Assembly (NCBI RefSeq): GCF_905220415.1
Contig: NC_059551.1
Coordinates: 4,102,001 to 4,166,000 of the forward strand
Source of the DNA: Colias croceus
Taxonomy: Eukaryota; Arthropoda; Insecta; Lepidoptera; Pieridae
DNA: 64,000 bases
Direction of reading: 5' to 3'
Shown here: in pieces, positions 23,638 to 37,445 of the stretch
How the letters are laid out: every line of letters begins with the position of its first letter
Position numbering within the stretch: position 1 is the stretch's first letter
The notes under the pieces: model-generated
Seen by the model: only the letters and a program-made list of their open reading frames with translations
The model's database searches: none
Told to the model about the DNA's origin: nothing
Program-made: the position numbers and the translations under genes

Positions 23638-23804
23638 TATTTTCTGCTCATATATACTAATAGAGTTTCACACAATATAACTCTCCAATCTCCATAATTC
23701 TACGCATAAACAGTAGCACTATCTAATATTGATATATTTTCTGCTCTTATAATAATAGAGTTTCACATAATATAGCTCTCCATAATTCTACGCAGAAACA
23801 GTAG
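23638..23804. repeat. imperfect tandem duplication of ~70-80 bp
   Basis: Copy 1 (23638-23716) and copy 2 (23735-23804) both run from TATTTTCTGCTC through TAGAGTTTCACA and CTCTCC to ATTCTACGCA.AAACAGTAG. Copy 1 has extra bases in the middle. A local duplication of unknown meaning. Confidence 0.85.
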
Positions 23805-24626
23805 GTACTTGTCTTATTTATTTATAAACTGGATAGATATCAGTGCAGCGAATCAAGTGTAAATATTATAGAAAAAGCAAGACATTAGGTATATTTCAAA
23901 TTTTAATTTATTATCTGAGAACCATGTAGGTATATGGTTTTTTTCTTCCTTTTTGTAAGTTACTGGTAAAGTTTTAGTAATTATTTTTAGAGGTAATTAT
24001 TAGGGCCAGTTATTTGTTAATTTTAAGGGGTAGATTATAACTATACCTATCCAAAAAATAATAATCTTAAATTTTGGAAGTTGAATAAGATTAACAAAAT
24101 ACACATTTTATGCTATTTTTAAACACAATCCAAAAACTTAGTGGCATTAAATCTATTTAAAATAAGCTATAACTAATAATAAGGCTATCTTTATAACTAC
24201 AATGTCTCTATTAAATATGGTTGCCTAGAAATACAATAATATATTATACAAGTAATCTAACTCATTAGTCGATGAGTGGTTATTTATCTACATAATGAAG
24301 CTATCAAATCCACACAATTCGATACACGGCAATCTATAACAAATTTATTTTACTACCAAAAAGATAAAGTTTAACAAATTGAAAAATTCTTATGCAATCA
24401 TTAAATATGTTGAATAATAGTTTTATGTAGTCGATGTCTATCTCTGTCTATAGCGTTTGTATGATGATCACTCAGAGTTCATTATATAGGTATAGGTAGT
24501 ATTTAATTTATAAATATTAAAAATGTTTTGCGAAGTTTCTTATAGCAATAAAAAAAGAAAATTATTGTAAACCAAATTGTCTACTCTATTACGTTACAAG
24601 ACTAAGTCTATAATATAAGGACGTAT

Positions 24627-24662
24627 AGCTTCAAATCGGTTCGCTAAAACCGATTTGAAGCT
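24627..24662. repeat. perfect 15-bp hairpin with 6-nt loop
   Basis: AGCTTCAAATCGGTT (24627-24641), loop CGCTAA, then the exact complement (24648-24662). The only strong hairpin in this AT-rich stretch. It could be a foldback or transcript hairpin; no flanking repeat signature. Confidence 0.85.
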
Positions 24663-26524
24663 TGTAAAGCTAAAAAAAACTTGTAAGCTAAAAAATAATA
24701 AAAAATAATAGAAAGAACAAAGAAAATAATAGAGGTGCCATTTTAGTAGATATAAAGCTATATATGGTATAGGAGCAGTGGTGACCTTATGTTGTCGGTG
24801 CCGGCCGATACGGGTTAAAGAAAGATTGCGCTTCAATAAACTAGTGATGTTCAAATGATTTATCGATAAACATTTAATTTATAATTTACGGAATATAAAA
24901 TATTATTGTTGAATGTTTACGTAGGTATTCCATAGTTTTGCTATTCAATTTAAGGAGATACCTACCTAAATTTGGCAGTAAATAATTAACTAAGCTATCA
25001 TTTCAGAAGTTATTGTAAAAGAATTAATACAAATTCTTTTCATCTCTTAATTTTCAAACGACTATCATTTTTTATCTTAAATACCGTTCACAGTTCTGAA
25101 TATTTTGCAATATATTACCCACTAGCTAATAAATATTTCTATCGATATCAAATGCCAGTAGAGCAACCCTAAGGGTCGCCGCCCACGCGGGTCGCATGCT
25201 ATATTCGCACCGCCCCAACTTCGAGACAGAATCAGAATCGTTTAATATCTTTCACAATCACATCACCTCAACCTTTGGCACATCACCCTAATTTACCAAC
25301 ATTACAAAACTTCAAAAATCAACACGTCAATTTTATCGCCAACACCTACACTGTAGATAGAAAAACCTATTATTTATGACGTCACATCGTGGTAAATTCG
25401 GCCAATTATACCGAGTGGTCCGTAGCGGGTCACACCCGTAATATAATATCAGATCATTATGTGTGGGTGCAAAACCACCGTATCCAAACTATAATTTGAG
25501 TTCTGTCCGTCCGTCCGTTATATACGTCTGCTAATAGCCGTAACAGCATTTAATTGTTAACGTTTGTGATTTGTTAGACTTAGATTTTTAATTGTAAACA
25601 CGTGCGTCGATTGGTGTCTGATAGCCGGATGCAAATTTATGTGGGTGATATGTCTGCTTTCTTTTCCAGAGCAATAACGAATTTATCTATGCCATTGTAA
25701 ATCTTGATGAAATAATCATAAAAATAGTTTTCGTATAACTCGGACGCAATTTTCTCCATCTGAATTAACTTTTATGATCACATAAAAATGTAGACTTACA
25801 TTTACAATTATTTAAATATTTTTTCGTCAGACTACCTTCAATTGTAAAAATATATTCTAAGCTGTAAAATGTTTCCATTAATAAAATATACAGTTTTAAA
25901 ATAATTATTAACATTATCACTATTCAATTAATTACAAACATTTATGTTATACATATATACTCTGTTTTATTTCTTACCGACCTATTCAATAATTTTAGTA
26001 ATTGTTCCGTTATATTCTTAATCCTGAAATTTTCAGTATTTTTCACGAACATAGTATCTAACAGCCAATCTACATTCTGACCATTAGAAACTCTTGAAAC
26101 TAACCTACTCACATAAAACCAAATACATTGTTACAAATTTTCATACCTACTTGCCAACTCCTGTCCACAAAATGGTATTGGCACGCGACATTCAAAATAC
26201 TGCACGCCTCTCGACCCCGGAGGATCACGATTTATTCAATGGATTTAGTCGCCTCGGCTTTCGATACCATTCTTTGAGTCAGGGTTGTTGAGATTTATTT
26301 TTTATATTTACTATACCTATAGGTATCTTGTTTTGCCTAGAACATGATATTGATGAGAGGTCGTTTAGTAGATGATGCTGTTTCTTTATAATAATTAATG
26401 CCAAAACAATCTTGAAAAAAATGTTTTAGTTAAGGAACGTGATTTGTTAACTCAATCATCAATTAGGTTATGGATGAGAAACCAACGGAATAAAAATGTT
26501 GTGTGGTTTTATGAAACCACGGTA

Positions 26525-26672
26525 AAAGTGAAACTTTTTTTCACACTATAGATATAGACATTTAACTAAAAATTATCGTATTTGTACGATAATTATCGTA
26601 AGTATCATGCGTCACGCGACATGCGCTACACAGACCAAAAAGTTTGAGACTATGTAATAAAAGTTTCACTTT
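26525..26672. mobile_element. MITE-like segment with inverted ends
   Basis: AAAGTGAAACTTTT at 26525-26538 is the inverted complement of AAAAGTTTCACTTT at 26659-26672. Between them lies a nested 10-bp hairpin AATTATCGTA/TACGATAATT (26571-26580, 26585-26594). No target duplication could be fixed, so the element class and exact ends are uncertain. Confidence 0.5.
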
Positions 26673-27639
26673 AAAATGTTATTTAATTTTATTTATTTAT
26701 ATACTACAATACATTATCTCTTTAGAGATTTACTCCGCGCCAGCACCGTCGACATAGAAAACAAAGATTCGATAATTGACAAACATGAATAATACAAATT
26801 AATTATTCCATACATTCATTCACAAAACTAACAAAAATATTCCGCAACATCTAAGTAGGTACATCTTTTATTTAATTATTAATTTAGGCATTTCGGAACT
26901 AAATTAACAGCTAATTTATTAAACTTTGTGTAATAATTAACGTCCTAAATTATAATAATAAACTATGCTAACTAACAGTTTCATAAAGGTGCGACAACGA
27001 TGGAGGTTTATTTTCTGACGAAGATTCACCATTTACTTTAATTATGTCCTTAGACCAGACTAACTAACACCCAGCAAAGCTCGATGGCACAACCCTGCTA
27101 TACTTTTATTTCTATTGAATGGATCCGAAGAGGCGAACTGAATGCGTTGTGTTCAACACGATGTTGCCAGCAGTGCATCAAGCACTTATTTATGTGTCAC
27201 GTGTTGCCCAGGGCGGTGTACTTAGATTTCAGTTTGTAATCTGCATTTGTGGTGATGACACGGAAAGTTGTGAAGATAATAATGTTTAAAGAAATCGAGT
27301 ATTTGGAAACGATGTTCTGTAGAAATTAAACAAAAGCCGTCTTAAGTAACTAACAATATTTCTAAAACTAACTTTACAACATAGAACTAGGTACATTGCC
27401 AAGTGTAATCACTATCAGCTCGATTAAAAATGCTTAGCGATCATAATCACAAAACCTTTAGTAAATTATAGGTGGATAATAATTATACCTAGGTATAAAG
27501 TAGCAATTAGGTACTTCGAATTAAACACCTATTAAAAGTTTGCAAGGAACTAATTCATTTTTGATTATTTTAATAGCATGTAAATTTTAATTGATTTTTT
27601 ATTTAATTTAAATTTTCACTTATATCTTCGTGTCCTTGT

Positions 27640-27765
27640 AATAATTGTAAATGGAAGACACATAGGCTCCTGAAAAACAGTTCTTACTATCTTCGGAGCC
27701 TGGGTCACTTTGATTTGTAAAATTATTACCTATGTGAAAACAAATGATTTATTTATTTATTTCCG
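27640..27765 (+). mobile_element. 5'-truncated LINE 3' tail
   Basis: AGGCTCC (27664-27670) and GGAGCCT (27695-27701) form a hairpin, followed by TGGGTCACTTTG, an AT-rich spacer and ATGATTTATTTATTTATTT. This resembles a LINE 3' end with a tetranucleotide tail. No coding sequence remains and the 5' end is approximate. Confidence 0.5.
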
Positions 27766-27988
27766 TATATTATGATACACTTGACCAACAATTAACCACT
27801 AATTAAAACGCAATAACACGCAATCATAACTCACAAACGCAATACGTGTCAATTCGCTTCTCCGAAAGTCAATTTCGCGCCATTTTGCTTGCACCGCAAC
27901 CGCAGGTTATGATCTCATGTCGTCGATTGGCCCATCCGTCACGGATGCGAGTCCTTTTGAATAATATACTATGGTAATACCTATGTAA

Positions 27989-28172
27989 TCTATACTAATA
28001 TTATAAAGCTGAAAAGTTTGTTTGTTGGAACGCGCTAATCTCAGGAACTACGAAAAATTATTTTGGTTTTAGATAGCCCATTTACTGAGGAAGGCAATAG
28101 GCTATATAATATACCCTCACGCTATGACCACCAAGAGCAGAGCACTGCGGGTAAAACCGCGAGGCACAGCTT
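27989..28172 (+). mobile_element. short nonautonomous Helitron-like element, 3' end mutated
   Basis: Related to the element at 17399-17588. It starts TCTATACTAATATTATAAAGC (quoted here as TCTATACTAATATTATAAAG) after an A, shares AACGCGCTAATCTCAGGAACTA and GAGCACTGCGGGTAAAACCGCG, and ends GGCACAGCTTTT where the intact copy has CTAG. It is therefore an older, terminally damaged copy. Confidence 0.75.
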
Positions 28173-31100
28173 TTATATAGGATACACTCTTGTACTAGAT
28201 AAAAATTAAAAAAAAATCATGTGTCCAAAATCATTCTACTGTTATTATATTTAAATTATTATCAATGAAATATAAAAAGTGTAGATACATAGAGTGAAAA
28301 AGAGTGAAATGAAACAACAAAAACCAAATTAAAGTTTTACATAAAATAAAAACAACAAAGTTTGAAGTGTCGAATTATTTTGATTTTAAATTATTTTACT
28401 GATTTTTAACAGAGGTCTATAGGCAATTTGTCCCACTAACAATAGACTTCAAAAAGATCATTGAACCTAAATAACTATAAATAAGTAATAATATTTGAAT
28501 AACGTAGACTATGTCTTATATACCTAGCAAATATTGGTTTTTAATTCAGGTGTAAAATAATTTGGTAAACGTATAATTGGTTTAATAGTACATATTTGCA
28601 TAAAAACAGGTGTTCGAACAAATACTAATAGCGTCAAATGACGAGCATGTAATTGTGTAAAAATATCGAAACGAAATTTTAAAAATTGTTACACATAAAA
28701 CGGTCTTAATTATATAAGCAGTATGTGTCATAATCGCTTGTATATATAATTTTTTAATTATTCCAATATTTGTTGTAAGAACAACTCCATTAATAGCCAG
28801 CTTACACGCAACGTTATCAATTAAATCTCTATAAATCTAGTCCATTCACGGGTTTTCCATTGATAGAAAATAATTTTATTTGTAGTTCGACCGTAAAACA
28901 ATTATGTGTAATTACAAATTTTGTTCCTTGGTTCCGTTTATAGAAAATCGATTTAAATTTATAACTCGTATAATGGCCGAAGGAAGTATTGGATTGTTCT
29001 AAATATTCATATTCCAAGTAATGAATAAAATGAATAAGGAACTGAGAACCTTCATTTTATGCCTCGTAACTAATTTATCGGTGTTTGGTTTTACTGTGTC
29101 GGTGTGGTAAAGGTAAAGAATTAATGAATGAATGCTATAGAAACGGTTTTTATTAATTTTAGTTTTTTGGTAACGAAACTACAAAATGAGAAGCTTAATT
29201 TGTTGAGATGTTCAATGATTCTTGAAAAGATTTTAATAATTATATAGCAACAATATTTAATCGGAGTTTCTATTGTATTTAAACAGATTTGAATGCTGTG
29301 AGCTTTTCGCTAAATCTACTACCTAACATTTTTTTTGTCATCTGTTATTTTCTCACCTTGATATTTTCAGATTAAAATTGAATATACAGGTTGCAGACAG
29401 TACCTAGTTACTAAGAAGATAATATTGTATTATAGCAAACTTTTCCAATGTAGGTACCTACAGAAAATAGTCCCCGAAGGGATGGATCTATCGGTGGTAA
29501 GAATGCCGTACAAAAATATGTGACCAAATTGTAGAGTCACTACCTGTACAAGGACAGCTTACAAGTGACGGCATAGTGCTGAATCTTATTATTTTATGCT
29601 CTGATATCGTTCTAGATAGGTCACCTGCAGGTGGTTCAAATGACCCATAACTTTTTCAACATGGGCCTGTAGTCTATAAGTAGTTCATCAAAAGTTAGAT
29701 TTCAAGAAATTAGAAGAGTACCTAACTATGTATAACAAGTTTTCTATAACAAATAATATTCCACGAAGGGCATTCATTTTTAAGCAGCGTTTACATCAAT
29801 TAAAAAGCAATTAAAGCATGATCAATACTTGTGTGAACTAGGCTCATTAGAACAGGCGCCTACGCCTACCCACGCGTGCAGCGAACCTTATATCATTATG
29901 CAATTGTAACACAGCTCATCTTGATTTGTAGTTAAAATTTTCCAGGCAAGTGATTGGAAACTATACTATTATAAACGATAATTCGTGAGCACAAATTGCG
30001 TAGAAAATTAAAAGCATACTGTACTGTAAAATTCCACATCCTGGTGTAAACCTGTGCTGCAAATTACAAGCTTCTGTGTTCCATCTATTGTATAAAAGTG
30101 ATTGGTCGTTTCGAAATCGAATAGAACAAAGGCTTAATTATTACATAGGTTTCTTATCGAAGTATAGGTAGATCTACTTAATATGTAAGTAAATACTGAA
30201 TCGAAATCAAGACGAATTCGATTATAATAATTATTCTCCTTATACATATGGATAATAATCATCATTTTCTTCAGCAAGCTAGGTATAAACGTTAATATCG
30301 AACAAAATATAAAATGTATAAATGTATAGGTACCTAATATCAGAATTCTAATAATATGCCTTTTCTGAAGACCCGAGGTAAGAACCTATGTCGGAAAAAT
30401 TTTCTACCATTTGTCCATATATATATTTCTCTATATTCTCGCATGTAGCTCTAACAGGTCTACAAATCCTGAAAGTTTATTTATGATATTATGTTTCTTA
30501 AATTTCAGGTAGCCACAGGCTTCACCAACAGCCGTATTAACCTTTTAAATCCAGTAAGTAACAGTTACATCGATGCTATTCTTCTGCACAAAGTCACGAT
30601 TAGATCCTCCTTCCGCGTATTGTGCATCGCGCCTAGAGGTAAACTCCTAGATATCATTTGTTCATTTGGTGCAACGTGGGAAGTCCAGAGCTATAATGTT
30701 AACTACATTATTAATTGTTACTGATTATTATTTGTATGTAATTTGGACCTTTTGTTATTTTTCTGCTGATCTCATGAACTGACTTATCTTATGAAGACAC
30801 TTTTTGTTTTTTTCAGAATGCCTTTGGATGATGAGATGCCATCTTGTAATGGATAATTGGATTAGCTTGTTACGAGTCGTAACTCAAATTTAACTTTACC
30901 TCTTTGAATACTCTATTCTATAGGATTAAAGATTGTCGTATTAACTTAACCATTTACTGATTCTTAAACATCAAAGTTGTAGCCACAACAATTACTGTTC
31001 CTATTTTGTACCTACCTATACATTTCATATTAACTTTTATTGTTTCATCAAGTCATCAACCCTCCTTACATCAATGACAGCCAGATAACTATTTTAACCG

Positions 31101-34035
31101 CACCATCAGGATCCTGACTAATAAGTATCACAAATGAGTTGCGAAATAATGATGTAGTCATGCACATCACCTCATCACACCGTGGGAACCAGGCACCGTG
31201 ACTTACTGAATAAAAATTTAACTTTCTAGAACACTGCTTCCGTTGCTACTTTTTGATTAGATCTGAGATGTGAAGTTGAGACAAATGATTCATTTATAAT
31301 ATGTTGTAATGATGTTCTCTCATTTGTAATTAGAGCTTGTGTGCTAAGCTTACTTTTAAAAGGCCCGTTAAACAAAATAATTCTAACAGAACGAACAAAC
31401 GGCAGTTGCGTTTGTCTTAATGGACGTATGGGCTTTGAAAATGGGTAAAAGGTCTTTATTCATTATTGAGTACTGTAAATAAGAGCTGCTTCATCTTTCT
31501 GCTTGATTTATAAGAAAAACAATCGTTGTCTATGGCACTATGTAAATTTCCAAATGAGCATTGGAATTTGGACCATTCTTTCGAATGAGGGAACATAGGA
31601 CGAGAATCGTTTCCACAGAGATCGATAGATACTGAAGTGCAGTAGGTACTGTCAGTAAATTGTTTTAGATTCTATTATTATCTTTATCTGCACACACAAT
31701 TATTTAATCATCATTTATTTTTCAAACTAAATATCTCTTCTATAAACATTGTGGACTATGTAACAAAAAGGTAACAAACAATTAATGCAACAAAGCGGAA
31801 TATGCACGAGGCTTTATCCGCATCAAATCATTTAAAATAAAGCTGCATAAACACTACTCTAAATCTGTATCAAACCTATAAATAAAGCTGCATACACACT
31901 AAGCTTTATCGGCAATAAGCCGATCTAAGATTACGTGGTTTGGACAGGCGATGACTAACGCGGGTAGCCACCGTGTTACGCGGGAAACCTGTTCCATGCG
32001 AAAACATTCAGTGGAATTCATTTGGTCGAATTACTAATTTATTGATGTTTGAATTTCGAATTGCTATTTTTGTAGAGTATTATTTTGAAGTTAGGTTGGG
32101 TTGGGTGTACACTGTGTATGATTGAATGATTGTCGTAAAGGCATTATTTTGGTTTAAAATATAATATTATCATGACCTTATGGACAATAATATTCTAATT
32201 TCAGGAAAATAATGGTAGGCTAAGGCTAATTCCTTGCCACATTGAATAGATATTAAACTCAGAAATATGATTTTTAGTCAAATATCTAGCTATTGAACCA
32301 CTCATTAGATTAAAGTTTATACAATTGTAACAGAAAAGTGCATAATAAATATTAAGTAATCTGAGCTATTATATTTTTTGAGTTTAATGTTATATTGATT
32401 AGGTAGGTACCTACTTTTAAAGATACCTATATCGGTGAAGGCTTCAGAGGCCTAAATTTTAATCAGGTATAGGTAGTAAAGAATAAAACGCTGATAAATA
32501 TTTAATTATTATTTATTGTTATACATCTACACGATGAAATACATAAGTAAATAGAAACATTTTGCATATTAATTTTTATACAACTTATTCTAGATAATAT
32601 ATGGCTAAATGACAGACATCTGTCAAATGTTGGCACGTGGAATAAAAATATAACGCCTAAGCTCCAAATATATTATAAATTATAATATTAAGGCAATGGT
32701 CTTATGACATTTTATATATAAACAAGATTTATATATTGTGTGTTAAGACTATTTTAAACTACTGATTACTTCGTCGTAACAACGAAGTATAGTAGTTGTG
32801 TTACAATTATAAATGAACAAAATATTAAATGACATTTAATGATTATAGATTTTTATCGAAAAGAGACTTTAGGAACGATGCATACAATATCTATGAAGCA
32901 TAAAATTTATATAAGCTTTATTATATCAATATTCATTAATCATCTCTCTATAGGCATTTTAGGAACGAACTCCTAATCCATCCTTAAGTTATTAAACAAT
33001 CCCGTACGTTCTACGTATAAGAAGCTAATCATAACAATTTAAATATAACATAAATATTATTTTACATAGAATATAGCTAAGCAGTTAAGCCGTTTATATG
33101 CTACCGTCACTTATCCTAATAAATACTATTTACAAATCACCAGAATACATTTTTTTTTTTCTGTATTTAAATATTTTTTTCAACATTAGCAACATTTTTA
33201 TATTGTCGAATATGGATTCTGAATTGACATGTACGTAACATGTAAAATTTAAATATAAAAAATGTTTACACAATTTTAAACAAATTATTAAATTAAAAGT
33301 GTGTAACTATCTTTATATTTATTTACACGGTCTATGACCATATTTGCGTTGAATTAACTGGAACAACATAATTTTAAAACAAAGGTCTACCACAGACATT
33401 AATTAAACGAATTCTTCGATAGATTCCAATTTGGAACGTTGCGTTCCAAATTCGAATGTTTGAAATTTTCTTCTTTTTTATGGCAGGCCGTTTGTTTTAA
33501 ATATTCTTTTGTTTTATATTTAATTCTGGCTTTATTATGGTGATACTTGAATACTGTTAACAGAATTCCCGGGTTTTAAAGCGTTTGACGTCACTGGGGT
33601 CTTCATAATTGTGGTATCACCATCGCAAATACATGGTCTCCTTGTTGGATTTGTAATGAATGTCTCTGTAACAAATATAACACAATAAGTACACTGTAAA
33701 ATATTTACTAGTTATTAATTATTATCTTCCATAACCTCAAAGTTTTAAGAATTATTAATATCTACTAATAATAAAATTAACTATTATATTCCCAATATAA
33801 AATTGATTAAATTTTTAATGCTTGTAGGGCATTTATGAGCACGACTGTACTTTTATTTTGAAATGCCAAAATATTCAATATCGCGGTCTCTGCATTAGTT
33901 ATTCATCAAATGTCATCAAACAATCGTACAATCAGTATGTTTAAAAATGTTGAACTGATAAAAATATTTGTACAATATTGAACCTTACTCTATTGTGTTA
34001 GAGACCGTTGTTGAATCGTGCTACCTCCATCACCT
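28173..34035. other. 3' flank of drm; noncoding, includes the drm 3' UTR at its right end
   Basis: No further gene recognised. The right end must contain the 3' UTR of drm (minus strand). Candidate polyadenylation hexamers read as AATAAA on the minus strand lie at 33531-33536 and 33318-33323; which is used cannot be told. Two perfect CGTGGGAA motifs lie at 30675-30682 and 31181-31188. A partly duplicated AAATAAAGCTGCAT.. unit occurs near 31840 and 31880. Open frames here (for example 30491-30724 plus) look random. Confidence 0.5.
30675..31188. promoter_or_regulatory. two perfect Su(H)/CSL-type sites 3' of drm
   Basis: CGTGGGAA at 30675-30682 and again at 31181-31188, matching the Su(H) consensus YGTGRGAA, about 500 bp apart and about 3 kb downstream of the drm stop codon. 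In Drosophila the odd-skipped family genes, including drm, respond to Notch in leg joints. These sites are therefore plausible Notch-response elements, but this rests on motif match only. Confidence 0.3.
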
Positions 34036-34060
34036 TCACCGCCACAAGCATTGACTACAT
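34036..34060 (-). CDS. drm: drumstick, last coding exon (25 nt)
   Basis: The terminal coding exon of drm, too short for any ORF scan. On the minus strand an intron ending TTGTTGTAG is followed by A-TGT-AGT-CAA-TGC-TTG-TGG-CGG-TGA. The first A completes the split Arg codon AG|A left by exon 1, and the rest reads CSQCLWR and stop. Fly Drumstick, as I recall it, ends CSQCVWR, so the match is nearly exact and in phase. The exon supplies cysteines 74 and 77, which complete or extend the second, atypical zinc finger (C56, C59, H72). The 3' UTR presumably follows directly. Confidence 0.93.
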
Positions 34061-35379
34061 CTACAACAATCGAGAAAAATATGTTAATAACATTCATTTG
34101 ACATAAGAAATAGATGTTATAAATACATTAATTCTCTGTGGCTTCAATAATCATGACTTGCCAAAATTATTTTGCAAAAAAATAATTTTCTGAATAGTTA
34201 CATTATTCTCAAAAATCCCAGTTATTTGTGTACACAACCAGTGCAAATACAATCTACTGTTAGTGAAAAATTTAGAATTTTGAAACCGTTACCAATGTCA
34301 CCAAAAAGTATTAAAAGTCCTTTAAAAAATACACCGTTACAATGTTAAAAATTTAACCGTTAAAATCCCAAATGAGATTTAACTTATCCCTGAAACAAAC
34401 TAAAGGATTGTCAAAAGCCCTTTTTTGATGTTTTTCGATAGTTGCTAAAGCCTCCAGGGCCTAAAAGGGATTAACAGAAACACGTGGCCAAATCCTCACT
34501 AAGTTTTTAAAAGGTTTAAAAATATATTAACAGTGAATGAAACTTTAAAAACAAAACACAAATGATTATTAAAATTGGTATCACAATGATGTTTCTGCGT
34601 AATTTTTTTGTCATAGTTTTCCTGCTTACTGCTTTTCCTAATAATTTTATAAATGACGATTTAAAGTGCTTATAAAACAGATAACCTAAACAAAATATCC
34701 CTGAAATATGAGAACGTTGATACGTTTTACTATTTAAAAATTACATAGTTAATAATTATTATCTACGAATGCAGTTTTCATACTTCCGTTTCCTAACACT
34801 TAAAAAAGTAAACCATAAATTCCTTGCAATGTCGTAATTACATTTTTACGCCTCACACGTAATAAGATAATGAACGTAATCATGATTAAGAGATTAGTCC
34901 GCCCGTGAACCACGGTGTAATAATCTGATAAAACGTGTTGAAATGTTAATGACTCCATATTAATTATATTTATTTAAATTCCCGTCACCTGCAGCGCTAA
35001 TAATGCAGATAAATTAACCGTTTTGGCTACTATTTTATCGAATATTTAGCACATTTGATTACTACAGGTTATGTAAAAACGATAAAGCATTTCTAACATT
35101 GGCTTACTTTTTCCAATAGATCAGATATTAATAAACATGCCACATAAATACTATAAGTAATTTACTAATTCTGTAGTTAATATTTTGAAATCTAAATTTC
35201 CAAGTAGCATTTCGATACTACGATCGCGTAAAACAATTGCACTTTACAAGAACACCAGATCGCGATGGGTTTACGTAATCCGTGCAGAAATCGCGTCGAA
35301 TCCGTATCGTAAAGGGCGCAGGTGACAGCATTTATACTTCCCGATACATCGGGTTACTTCGTGAACACCCTGTATGCAG

Positions 35380-35387
35380 TGTGGGAA
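35380..35387 (+). promoter_or_regulatory. candidate Su(H) site in drm intron
   Basis: TGTGGGAA fits YGTGRGAA. It sits at the edge of the GC-richer block 35220-35400, which also contains CGATCGCG and AGATCGCGATG. Motif evidence only. Confidence 0.25.
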
Positions 35388-36839
35388 CGGAACCGTTTTC
35401 GTATACAGCATGATTGTTTTATCACGACTGCGGTTTAATTAGTGTTTTATTTGTGGGCTTCCTGATTCTTATGTTGTTAAACCGTAATATGGTTTAAATT
35501 TATGATTTCTATATTACAATTTTAGATAAGTATGACTAACCTATGAGTAATTTTTATTTATTATAATGCAAACATTTTAATGTCTAAAACCTAAATTTCA
35601 TAAATAAAACTTTTCTAAAATGTTATTGAAATTACTTTGCCCCACTATTAATTATCCTCATAATTTCTTACACAATCAACATATTCCTATCTCCATACTA
35701 ATTGCTAAAACAGTTCAACACCCTGTATAAGCCAACTTAGAGTCAACTAATTAACCGCATTGCCACCTTCGTCGCGAACGATTCTGTACAAACACCCATT
35801 GTCTCCGATCTACTTCAATTATACCCAATTACCTTTGCACAGGAACATTACCTATTTGGAGCTTGGCTAAAATTAGTTCTGTTAGAATTAAATCCAGCGT
35901 CGAACGCTAAATTGGTCAGTATCGCACGAACTTTTATAGCTAAAAATTTGTTAACGGTATCTGCAATTTGATAGTTTTTAATTGTATCTTACAAACAAAC
36001 TACTATTAAAATATTTTAGATACTAACGGAAACATGTACTAAAAATTAAAGATATAGGATCTTCATACGAAAGTATAAAAAGGTAATTTAGACACAAGCA
36101 AAACAAACCTAAAAAGAAAACAAAACGCCCCAACTACAGTTTTTACTAAAAAGATAATATCGAGTGCAAGTAAACTCGAATCGACCTATCGGCTGATACC
36201 TGATCTGAACAATGACCCACTCTGCTAACTTTATAGACCATCTCGATCGCAATTAAGGTGGTAAGCCCTTTGTTATCGATACGTCAAAGGCTAGCTTAAT
36301 TACGATATCTGTACGTGACTAAGATGTTCGTTTAATTAAGTGGGTATAAATGTCACCGAATGTTAGCCCGTTCACACATAATACACGGCTGTTTATTCTG
36401 GGGTAGGGACATTTAATCTTACTATAGACCTTTGTGCATTTATCATAGTTGCAGATCGGTAAAATTGTCATTTGATAATTTTTTCTGTTTCTGTAAAATA
36501 TCTGTTAAAATTTGATGTTTAAGTAGACAAAGGTACTTTTTGTCTGCAAGTTTAACAAAAAAGAAACAATGCAGCCAGTAAAAATATTTTTTTCCAAATG
36601 TAGTATAATAGTCGCGTGCTACAAATAAGTAGGTATGAAAAAGGTAACTAGACGTAAACAAAACTATTATATGCATAAAAATATAGAAAAGTATAATAAA
36701 ACAGCTAGTCGTGCCCCCTGCATAAGAGCGTTTATGAAAATTGAATAATTGGTCGTAAACATCGCCAAACGTTTAACTATTTCCGCGTAAATGATCAGTA
36801 CTGGGTTCATGCACACTTATTTAGCGAAATAATCAGTAG

Positions 36840-37445
36840 CGGTACCTCACCGCCGCGGCCGTCGGCACTCACGTACAGAGGTTCACACGATGTATGCAAC
36901 TAGCGTGTCCTACGTATGCGCTTTTCAGGGCTTACAGTTTTGACAGAATGTATCCTAGAAAGGTCTCTTTCAATCATGGTAAAGAGGACACGACACAAAA
37001 TTGTTGCTCATCAATCTACCTAGAAGAATGGAATATTCAACACGAAACAAAATGAAAGTGTGAAAGAAAGATATCTATTTTTAGACCAGCTATACCGAAA
37101 TGAAATTAACCATCAATTTTCCAGACAGAATCGCACCAACCGCAACCAATCACCAATTTTTCGGTCGATCAATCCAGCTAGCCTTACGGTTACATCACGT
37201 GTCTTGCTCCCATATGCATAGATACCGTAACATCGATACGGTATACATTGTTACAAATTGTGCTCATATGGGGCTACCGCGTTCGCACAGTTTCGGAAGC
37301 ATTAGGGGCTATTAAGCACCGTTAACACACCGCCACGTCACGAGCTCACGATTCCGCGTGAGGGATCTATCGAGATCTCGGTAGCGGCTGCAGCCCTCCG
37401 AGTTCTCACACGGCACACATTCACGTGAGCACTGCGCTCTTTACT
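36840..37445. promoter_or_regulatory. GC-richer intronic block, candidate enhancer
   Basis: Two GC- and CpG-rich patches (36840-36945 and 37310-37445) within the AT-rich drm intron. The second contains TTCTCACA (37403-37410, Su(H)-type on the minus strand), CACGTGAG and the palindrome-like CGAGATCTCG. No ORF with motifs. Candidate cis-regulatory DNA by position and composition; no direct evidence. Confidence 0.3.

Larger units (their letters stand above)
20497..27639. other. AT-rich noncoding stretch with scattered hairpins
   Basis: No recognisable gene. Apart from the structures listed separately (22521-22687, 23638-23804, 24627-24662, 26525-26672) I see only a GC-rich patch near 25160-25220 and a short (GTCC)n run near 25504. 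Open frames up to 97 codons carry no motif. Confidence 0.45.
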
